Shown piece by piece: positions 57,005-64,000 of a DNA stretch of 64,000 bases. The number at the start of each line of letters is the position of its first letter. Position 1 is the first letter of the stretch. Under the pieces are notes generated by a model. The model saw nothing but the letters and a program-made list of their open reading frames with translations, was not told the DNA's origin and did not search any database. Made by a program: the position numbers and the translations under genes. This stretch comes from Peromyscus leucopus (taxonomy: Eukaryota; Chordata; Mammalia; Rodentia; Cricetidae), in contig NC_051063.1 of the NCBI RefSeq assembly GCF_004664715.2, positions 70,356,518-70,420,517 on the forward strand. The letters are read 5' to 3'.

Positions 57005-57215
57005 GCAGGTAGACCTGGCCTTTATATGATAAAGGTAACTGAGCAAGCCAGGAGAAACAATCTAGTCAGTAGCATTCCTCCATGATCTCTGCTTCAGTGC
57101 CTGCCTTGGCTTCCCTCAATGATGGACTATAACTGTAAGACAAATAAGCCCTCTCCTTCCCAGGTTTCCTTTGGTAACAGTGTTTATCATGGCACCAGAA
57201 AAGCAAACTAGAAAA
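57005..57215 (+). mobile_element. Old rodent LTR/MaLR-like 3' part
   Basis: CATTCCTCCATGATCTCTGCTTCAG, GATGGACTATAACTGTAAGACAAATAAGCCCTC, GGTAACAGTGTTTATCATGGCACCAGAAAAGCAAACTAG: a typical end (AATAAACCC...GGTCATGGTGTTT class). Confidence 0.58.
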
Positions 57216-57662
57216 CAGACTTTCTACAATTCTGGGAATAGTCTATATTCACATTTGCATGGTAGGTACGCTATGATTATTTTATTGTTTTAAAAAAGTA
57301 CATTGGTGTTCTTTACATATTTGTTTAGAGGTACTTTCCTCGGTTTAAAAGATAAAATTATAGTTACTGCCTAAATATCTTGGGCATATTGATTAGCATT
57401 TGGTTGACTGGTTCAGTGAATATAGTTCTTTGCACATCCAACAAAGGATTTGGTTCCATTAGGTGATCAATCAATATATCATCTTAAGAAAAAAGAATGG
57501 TGGGCTTTATGGTCTCCAGTCAATAACAATTAGGAAAATGGATGTAAGCATGCTTTTAAACCAAAATGTCCAGGGAGTGAGTGGATTTGAATGAAAGTAT
57601 CTCTCTCTTCTCTTCCTCTACTGGATTTTTTTTTAACCTACCAGACCTCTCCTAATATGCTA
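57216..57662. other. Unique AT-rich intron
   Basis: No repeat or gene recognised. Confidence 0.45.
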
Positions 57663-57960
57663 TGGTGGTTTGAACTGGTTGTCAACTTGATGAGACCTAT
57701 AATCACCTTGGAGGCAAGTGTCTGGGCATATCTGTGAGAGATTGTCTAGGTGGGGTTCATGGAGGTAGGAAGTCCCACCCTAACTGTGGGCAGCACCCTC
57801 TGCAGGACTGGGCTGCGTCCACTGATGTGAGGGTAAATGGGTTAGGAGATGGAAGGCTGGAGAGCGAGAGGAAGAGAGTCTGCAGAGCTCTTTCCCTAGC
57901 ATGGATGGCTCTCTTCCTTCACTCCCAGCACCCCCATGGACGTAATAATGAAGCACAAAC
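57663..57960 (+). mobile_element. Rodent medium-reiteration repeat
   Basis: GGTTGTCAACTTGATGAGACCTATAATCACCTTGGAGGCAAGTG, GGGCATATCTGTGAGAGATTGTCTAGG, CCACCCTAACTGTGGGCAGCACC. Confidence 0.62.
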
Positions 57961-58789
57961 CAACATGCTGATCACAAGTAGTATGAGGCCCCCTCCTTTC
58001 ATGGGGGGAAGGCCAGAGCAGCGGGAGATTGGTGGTGAGGTCATGCTTCTTCTAATAGCTGACATTGAGGCTGATTCCAGTAGGAGGAAAAGCATCCCAG
58101 GTAGAGAAGCCAGAGTGTGCAAATTCTCAGAGCAGTAAGACAGGCGCAATGGGGAACTAGAGCCAGGTAAAGAGGGAGGAGGGCAGTGTGGGTATGTGTT
58201 GAAGCAAGTGAAGGGCTGCCAGGGAGAGGACATGGGGAACCATCGGCCGAGTTCAAATGCCAGTATCTTCTCAGTGCGGTAGGAAAAGGAACATGTGAGG
58301 CTGGAGTTTTAAGTCTCCTCCCACTGTTGGAGAATGGACGGGAGGAAAGGAATGGCAGGCCCCTGGATTAGAAGAGTTTACAGGAGGAAGGCACGTGTTG
58401 AGGAGTGTTGTCTGTGGGTTGAAAAGGAAAGGAATGGAGGGAAGGATGGGAGGGGCCTTGGCAACAGGAGAGGTGCTTTAGAGAGCATCTCTGTGGAGCT
58501 GTTCGTACATTCAGTAGAGGGGGCTAGTGAGGGCCAGGGAGCCTGGGGGATGGCTTCAGGTTTTTCTACCATGAGCAAGTAAGGAATAGAGGTACCCTTG
58601 GTGCAGTTGGGGAAGATCAAGGAAAGGGTGGATGGGGTGGCCAGGGTTATGATCAGAGGGAAGGGTCCAAAGGAGGAATAGCCAAATGAAAAGAGTATAA
58701 AGGCCACATCAGGGCCAGGAGTCCCATATTCCAATTCTGTCACTCTGGTCCTCGGTACTTGGAGTCAAAAAAGTCCCCAAGAAGAAAAT

Positions 58790-58792
<3 letters not shown>
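57961..58792. other. Unique, purine-rich intron
   Basis: AGG-rich plus strand (58330-58660). No gene: open frames on both strands are compositional. Confidence 0.45.
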
Positions 58793-58853
<61 letters not shown>

Positions 58854-58948
58854 CCTCCCTCCCTCCTCCTCCCTCCCTCCCTCCCTCCCTCCCTCCCCCT
58901 TTCCCTCTCTCCTTCTCCCTCTCCCTCTCCCTCTCCCTCTCTCCCTCC
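58793..58948 (+). repeat. (TC)29 followed by CCCT/CTCCCT array
   Basis: Pure TC to 58850, then CTCC, CCCT and TCTCCC units to 58948. A 156-bp, nearly pure pyrimidine strand ends 129 nt before exon 3. The minus strand is (GA)n/(GGGA)n. Confidence 0.97.
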
Positions 58949-59030
58949 AAATAATCTCAACAGCCCCCTCCTTCTTCTCCACTGACTATACTGATGTACA
59001 ACATCAGGATATTGGCAAGGCAAAGTCTTG

Positions 59031-59053
59031 CTAACCTAGCTAACCTAGCTAAC
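59031..59053 (+). promoter_or_regulatory. Adam12: Triplicated CTAAC branch-point motifs before exon 3
   Basis: A 9-bp unit (CTAACCTAG) repeats so that CTAAC occurs at 59031, 59040 and 59049. The branch adenosines would be 59034, 59043 and 59052, that is 43, 34 and 25 nt before the AG end. CTAAC fits the mammalian yUnAy branch consensus very well. The nearest has the ideal distance and is followed by a pyrimidine tract. Confidence 0.7.
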
Positions 59054-59077
59054 CTACCCTTCCTGCTTATCTTTCAG
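59054..59077 (+). promoter_or_regulatory. Adam12: Exon 3 splice acceptor with polypyrimidine tract
   Basis: A pyrimidine-rich run (CCCTTCCTGCTTATCTTTCAG region) ends in CAG at 59077, directly before the DHPDV codons. It lacks an internal AG between the last CTAAC and the acceptor, as required for AG scanning. Confidence 0.88.
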
Positions 59078-59151
59078 GATCACCCAGATGTGCTGACAGT
59101 GCGGCTGCAGCTGGAGAGCCAAGAACTGATCCTAAGTCTGGAAAGGAATGA
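59078..59151 (+). CDS. Adam12: ADAM12 (meltrin alpha) coding exon 3, prodomain
   Basis: The 74-nt exon lies between TTATCTTTCAG (ending 59077) and a perfect GTAAGT donor (59152-59157). It encodes 24 codons starting DHPDVLTVRLQLES and ending LILSLERN, plus two bases (GA) of a Glu codon finished in exon 4. This matches the mouse ADAM12 prodomain segment HPDVLTV...LILSLERNE from memory; the human protein has the related HPEVLN...LERNE. Its first codon is complete, so it joins exon 2 (ending on a complete AAG) in frame, giving PAK-DHPD across the junction as in mouse. The related ADAM19 prodomain has a similar but clearly more distant segment, which favours ADAM12. No stop or frameshift is present. 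The exon is too short to stand out as an open frame on its own. Confidence 0.94.
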
Positions 59152-59157
59152 GTAAGT
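59152..59157 (+). promoter_or_regulatory. Adam12: Exon 3 splice donor (GTAAGT)
   Basis: Perfect U1-complementary intron side, with TGA before it on the exon side. The phase (two bases of a Glu codon) agrees with the ADAM12 frame. Confidence 0.9.
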
Positions 59158-60119
59158 CCACTTCATTCTTGTTCACAAAGCGACAGGAGAAGGTTGGGAC
59201 ACCGTTCGCTGACCACTGTTCTATAATTTGTGTCACCATCAGAACGTATTTGACCTCACAAGCTTCTTCTAGACAATTTTGGCTCTTTAAGGGAAAAACT
59301 ATAAATTCCCCGAAAACAGTGTGCTGTTTTTTGTTTTGCTTGCTATTTGGAGAGTGTGGGTATCATCATGTTTTTGTGTGTAGCTTCTCAGGAGAAACGT
59401 TGTCTACTAGTCAAGACTCCTTTACCCCCACCCCATCCCTGCCCTCTCACAAGTACCACAGTTACAAAGGGCTTTTCTTATCTATTTAATTCTTTCTTTA
59501 GCTAATGAGGTCTTCCAGCAAGCAGTCTGTGTTTAAAAGAATAACTCTATTTACCAGGTCCCACCTGGCTTAAAGCAGGAAAGCTTTAAGCTTTCCCCTT
59601 GCAGGAGAGCGAGCTTCTCTTCCTCCCTCTTCAGTGAGATGTAGGGGGCTGACAGAGAGAGGAGGGGAGACGTCCACCAGGGACATACAGTCACAGAGAC
59701 CAGAACCAGTCTTTGTGTGAACGGATTAGGCTGTTCATCATACCAGAGCTTGAGCTTGTGCCTAAGAAAATTGGATGGAAGAGACTGTCCTGACAGTCGG
59801 CATCTAAGGCCACAGAGGACTTGAAGTCAGTCCATGTAAAATGACACAGCCTGCTTCCTGGGATCTGCAACCTGCCACTTTGGGTTTCTTCTTACATGTC
59901 TGCCCTTCACCACCGAGTGGATCAAAGGCTTGGAAAACAGCGAATATCTGATATGTTTTAGCTTTTCTTGTCTCCCAGTGACTTGAAAATAGAGATTCAG
60001 GCACATGGATTGAATACTCGGGGTTCTGAGCAGAAAATTATATTGCTTTTATGTATCTGTCTTCAGAAAGTAAATATTTTAAAGAAATTTCTAGACATTG
60101 TAATTCATTAGGGTGTATG
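59158..60119. other. Unique intron after exon 3
   Basis: No repeat or second exon recognised. Confidence 0.5.
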
Positions 60120-60427
60120 AATGTGTGCACACAGGCACGTAAGTGCATGCATGCACACCTGTGCATATCGATGTGTATTTATATGTGTAAGCCAGAGGCT
60201 GACTTCCCCAATGGCTCTCTTCATTGTGCTTTTTGAGACAGGTTCTCTCACTGAATGTGGAGCTAAACAACTAGGTTTTCCATGGGAAAACCTCTATGGT
60301 CCTCTTGTCTTTGTTTCCCAGTGCTAGGATTGTAGATGTTGGCTTTTGTGTGGATGCTGGGGTCCCGAATTTTAGTTATCATATTTATGTAGTAAGAACT
60401 ATAACCACTGAGTAGTCTCCTCAGCCC
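60120..60427 (-). mobile_element. B4-family SINE
   Basis: GTGTGCACACAGGCACGT, TAAGCCAGAGGCTGACTTCC, TTTTTGAGACAGGTTCTCTCACTG, TTTCCCAGTGCTAGGATTGTAGATG, GATGCTGGGGTCCCGAATTTTAG, AACCACTGAGTAGTCTCCTCAGCCC. Confidence 0.83.
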
Positions 60428-60534
60428 CTCTACTTCCGTTCATATAAGAGTATTGTGGGAAATTCACGTTTTCTCCTTGCTGCATGTATATGACTTTGAG
60501 AATATCTCCATCGAGGTAACTAGGGGATGTGGTT

Positions 60535-60845
60535 AGAAGGTGAACTGTTCTTGTGTGTTTGGACACTCAGCTCTCAAATGGCAGCACTGGTTTGAAAGGT
60601 TGTGAAACCTTTAGAAGGTGGGGCTTCTCTGGGGAATATGGATCACTAGGGGGCAGCCCCTGAGACTATAGCTGGGCTCACTTGTCCACTCTTTGCTCTT
60701 GATAGTGGGTGCACTGTGACCTGCTGCCTCACCCCCCTGCCAGCATGCCTTCTCCACCATGAAGGACTGTGCTCTCCAGCTGTCAATCAAGTAAACCTTC
60801 TTCCCTGGAGATACTTCTTGTCAAATATTTGGTCACAGCAATGAG
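60535..60845 (+). mobile_element. Old rodent LTR/MaLR-like repeat
   Basis: GGTTGTGAAACCTTTAGAAGGTGGGGC, GGATCACTAGGGGGCAGC, ATGCCTTCTCCACCATGAAGGACTG, AATCAAGTAAACCTTCTTCCC, TTTGGTCACAGCAATGAGGAC. Same class as 18563. Confidence 0.62.
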
Positions 60846-61639
60846 GACAAAAGCTGGTATTCTAGATGCTCTCTAAAAGACACAGAAAAAAAAAATCTCA
60901 TAAGGACATCTGTGGGGTCATGTGTCCTCTATAGGTTGTTATGATTGGCAGTAGGGTTTAGAAATGTCTGCGTGGCGGGTGTTCCGGGTATTTAGCTGTT
61001 GGAGGAACATGTTGCCGAGCACAGGGAGGCTGTGACCCTGAGTTTGCACGTGGTCTTAGGGTTACAGGTAAGAGAGCGGAAAGACCTTGTGAAATCCTTT
61101 CTGTCTTTAGTGCATGGAGTCTGTTCCAGAACAGGAAAGAGAACAGTGCAGAGGGGTTGAAACCAAGAGCGACAACAGAATAAACCAACATGCAAACCCT
61201 GGGTGACGGGGCGAGTGCAAAGGTGGATTTTTGTCTTATAAACATGGCTTTGCTTTGGTGGTCCCTAGCTGACACCATGGTCTTTGTACAATCCTATGTA
61301 CTGTCACTTCGCTTAGCATCATCATTGATGTGCCCTTCCACGTAAAACGCTGTCTTGGTCCCCCCTCTGGTTCTCTGGGTTTGGAAAGTGACTTAACCGC
61401 TCTGCTCATGGCTCCCTCTGGAAGTGACTCCTCCTCTGTTACTTCAGGTAGCGTAATGCAGGCCAACAACCAGACGAGGGTTTTTGTGTGGAAATCATCT
61501 CAAAGGTGCCCTAATTTATTCCTGTCCTAAGATAACCTCAGAATTAGAAAAGCTAGAAACGTGAATCTCTCTCTTCTCCACTTCTTTCTTTCTTCCTAAT
61601 TTCTTTGTCAGCCTGTGCTTTTGAAGTGTGTGGATTCTG
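60846..61639. other. Unique intron
   Basis: No repeat or gene recognised. Confidence 0.45.
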
Positions 61640-61865
61640 AGGCTGGAGAGGTGGCTCAGAGGTTAAGAGCACTTGGGACAGGACCTGGGTTCTGTTCCCA
61701 GCACCCATGTGGCAGCTCTCTACTTTCTGTAACTGCAATTCCAGAGGATTCAGTACCCTCTTCCAGCCTCTATGGGCTCTGCACTCCCAAGGTACACAGA
61801 CATGCATTCAGGCCAAGCACCCATACACATAAAATAAAAATAAATCTATTTTTTTAAAAAAAAAA
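61640..61865 (+). mobile_element. B3-type SINE
   Basis: GGCTGGAGAGGTGGCTCAGAGGTTAAGAGCAC, GGGTTCTGTTCCCAGCACCCATGTGGC, TGTAACTGCAATTCCAGAGG, CCCTCTTCCAGCCTCTATGGGC, then AATAAAAATAAATC and A-tail. Confidence 0.93.
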
Positions 61866-61927
61866 AGTATATGGATTACCTGCGCATGTAGCTTTGATTT
61901 ACTGATTGCTAGTTGTAGCAATTTTAT

Positions 61928-62010
61928 TTTTTGCAGTGCTCGGAACCAAACCAGGGCCTTGTGTGCGCTCAGCAAACACTCCCTACTTAACTCCATCCTC
62001 AGTGCCCACC
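61928..62010 (-). mobile_element. ID-type SINE
   Basis: TTTTTTGCAGTGCTCGGAACCAAACCAGGGCCTTGTGTGCGC, AGCAAACACTCC, CCATCCTCAGTGCCC: antisense ID, diverged. Confidence 0.72.
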
Positions 62011-62019
62011 TGTGCCAAC

Positions 62020-62700
62020 TTTAAAGATCACCTTCAGTTAAAAGTAATGCTTTCATAATTAGAACGTTCGGTTATTACTCTTTTAATGACGTTTTTGCCC
62101 AAATATTCAGTGTGACCTTTTTAGAAGAAAGTTACACATCTATCAAAAATGAAGCTATGAAGACCCCAAAATGTACAATTTTGTGAGTAGGGTAAAAATG
62201 TTATGATTCTCCTCACGCTGTCAGACACAAAAGGTAATTAATCATACACCTTATAATTAAATTTTAATTTCCATAGCCTTTGGCCCAGGAAATCCAATTT
62301 AGAAAGTTTAGTCAATTGAAGCTGTAAGAAATAAGAACAGGTCATTTAAATATTTAACACTCAGGACAGTAGAGGGCCTGACCAATCAGATGGCCAGCCT
62401 GCTACAGCCTAGGAATTAGCCCCAGGTTCAAAGCCCGTTCACTGCTGAGTCTGTCCCTGAAAATTACATTGGCAGGAGATGATTAAAATAATGAAGAACT
62501 TTACTGTTGAAAAAAAAATTCCATGATGTCCCAATGTAAATATCGTGTTAGGAAATGGTGTACGTGGTGTTCCATTTTTATTTTTAAATGACATGCATGC
62601 CACATAGCTCTGGATGCAAAGACTATAAAAGAAGGCTTTATCGTTTTACAATAAGAAAATACCACATTATAAATCAAAATAAGAATTTCATTTTAAAAGT
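62020..62700. other. Repeat-free AT-rich segment, candidate conserved element
   Basis: Dense in TAATTA-type motifs (GGTAATTAATCATAC, CTTATAATTAAATTTTAATTTCC) and with a CCAAT near 62380. No transposon or simple repeat. Confidence 0.3.
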
Positions 62701-63689
62701 GTCAAAACTTAGGAATTTTTTAAAAGAGGAAAGACGACATGTGTACCCATCATGAAGGGACACACAGTGCAGAACCACTTTTTAAAGACCTTTGAACGTC
62801 CCCTAGCAATTCCCAGAAAGCCTCCGTATTGAGCACCAAACCCCTGGGTATTCTGAAATCTGTTATGATTAAAAAGGTTCTCGGCAATTAAAACTGAACT
62901 AGGGTGGCCTTGGCCCCTTCCGTCACAAGAGCTATCATCTAAAGCTGATGCTAACAGAGTCCTCTCCTTATCCTTCTCAGACTCCTCCATGGTAGGACAG
63001 TTCTTCACATGGCAGAGCTGGATTCTTATTAAATACTCATTTCAGGGGATCTATTTGATTTGCCTTCTAGCATCCCCAATTTGTGCAGGGATCTGCTGGT
63101 GGCTTAAAATATGTGTTTGTGTAGCCATAATTGAATGTTTAAAGAAACATTAAGTTTCCCCAAGCAGCATCTGTCAGGACGTTGCTGTCTGCCTAAGGGA
63201 CGGCAGGGACCAGGTTTTAGCTGCTGTAACTCCCCCACATCCCCATGGATTCCCCAGCCATTCCTCAGTGTTTCAGAAACTGCGTCTTTGATCAAAATGC
63301 TTTATGGGACATGCTGGCCAGCTTAGACATCCATTTTATTTTTCCAACTTTGTATTTTTTAAATGAGAGCACTAGACCCCATTCGACACATCTCTCAGCC
63401 CCAGGGAGCCTTCAGTTTGCAAGCCCTGTTCCGCCACTGATCAAAGTTGGTTGCTGTGGGAAATCCATGGGAAACCAAATTTATACTTGGGGACTCTCTG
63501 AGTGCAAAGAATGTCACAATTGATTTTTATTCTGTCTGGAACAATTCCAGACATCTCTACGGAGCAACCTTAATTAGTACTTTGCTCCAGAACCATAGCA
63601 GAAAGGGTGTTTAAACATTGCTCCATGGTGGGCATAAATATGGAGGAGGATGTTTGTTTTAACTTTTGAGATTATAATATAATAACATT
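62701..63689. other. Unique intron
   Basis: No repeat or gene recognised. Confidence 0.45.
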
Positions 63690-64000
63690 CCCCCCTTCCC
63701 TTTCCTCCCTCAGACCTTCCCTTATATTTCTCCCCGCTCCCCTTCAAGTCATGGCCCCTTTTTCATTGTTTGTTATTGTGCGTGTCCCTAAATACTTGCT
63801 CAGTCCATATCATGTAACTTGTATGTATGTTCTCAGGGCTCACTGTGTGGCACTGAGCAATCATTTGGTGTTCTCTTCCCTGGAGAAGACCACCTCTCCC
63901 ATTCTCAGCTTTCCTGAGTTGTCTATAGCTTTTTGAGTGAGTAGGGTTGAGGCCTTGTGGGTCTCATTCATTTTAGCATGTCCATTGGTGTTGTCCTCGC
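63690..64000. mobile_element. Rodent L1 fragment, cut by window end
   Basis: CCTTCAAGTCATGGCCCC, TTTTTCATTGTTTGTTATTG, GTAACTTGTATGTATGTTCTCAGGGCTCAC, GTGTTCTCTTCCCTGGAGAAGACCACCTCTCCC, TTTTAGCATGTCCATTGGTGTTGTCC. Same L1 region as 6560-7069. Confidence 0.75.

Larger units (their letters stand above)
28954..59077 (+). other. Adam12: Adam12 intron 2, complete (30,124 bp)
   Basis: It runs from the exon 2 GT donor (28954) to the exon 3 AG acceptor (59077) and is phase 0 (between complete codons). The boundaries are read directly from splice signals and from peptide continuity. No additional exon with a plausible acceptor, frame and donor matching ADAM12 is seen inside it. Confidence 0.88.
59152..64000 (+). 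other. Adam12: Adam12 intron 3, 5' part
   Basis: Starts at the GTAAGT donor of exon 3. It splits a Glu codon after its second base. No further ADAM12 exon is recognisable before the window ends. It contains a B4, an old LTR-like repeat, a B3, an ID fragment, a repeat-poor AT-rich segment and an L1 fragment. Confidence 0.85.

Noticed and set aside
57734..58138. 134-codon plus frame
   Set aside because: Begins inside a rodent medium-reiteration repeat and runs into anonymous purine-rich intron; no homology seen.
58709..59034. Arg/Glu-rich (minus) and Ser/Leu/Pro-rich (plus) frames before exon 3
   Set aside because: Translations of the (TC)n/(CCCT)n array.

Overview
This is a non-coding-dominated stretch of mammalian nuclear DNA from a rodent. 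SINEs of the B1, B3/B2, B4/RSINE1 and ID families, URR1-type hAT elements, rodent L1 and long (GT)n/(AC)n microsatellites occur throughout. The better-preserved B1 copies carry a CTCACAGAGATCCGCC segment and a CCACCACCGCCCGGCT-like end. I associate these with cricetid rodents (hamsters, voles, deer mice) rather than with Mus. The exon peptides resemble mouse ADAM12 but are not identical to it. A cricetid is therefore the best guess; the family-level call is an inference.

Only two protein-coding segments are convincing, and both belong to one plus-strand gene, Adam12 (meltrin alpha, a metalloprotease-disintegrin). The 98-nt exon at 28856-28953 encodes the residues just after the signal peptide. 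The 74-nt exon at 59078-59151 encodes the next part of the prodomain. Phases match across the junction: exon 2 ends on a complete AAG codon and exon 3 starts on a complete GAT codon. The window thus holds the 3' part of intron 1 (1-28855), all of intron 2 (about 30.1 kb) and the start of intron 3 (59152-64000). All other long open frames seen are microsatellite or chance frames.

Layout: 1-8.1 kb is dense in repeats. It has a solo LTR with perfect target-site duplications (2411-2914), a short duplicated unique block, and an L1 fragment interrupted by what looks like a retroposed 3' end of an endogenous-retrovirus transcript (about 7070-7564). From 8 to 28.8 kb unique intron alternates with SINEs, a 31-32-bp minisatellite (19404-19796) and an old L1 carrying a B4 that itself carries a B3 (21.6-22.9 kb). 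Exon 2 is followed almost immediately by a (TC)n(TG)n(GTTT)n tract. Intron 2 (29-59 kb) carries many SINEs, old L1 remnants, a TG/TA/CA-rich block (47912-48385), a pure hexanucleotide array (54433-54525) and a repeat-poor segment at 51.06-52.3 kb that is a candidate conserved element. Exon 3 is preceded by a long CT/CCCT tract and by three tandem CTAAC motifs at branch-point distance.

No novel enzyme system, CRISPR array, operon or RNA gene was found. The most interesting signals concern splicing context (exons 2 and 3) and retroelement history. Repeat family names come from recognition, not from a database search; boundaries are usually good to about 10-20 bp.
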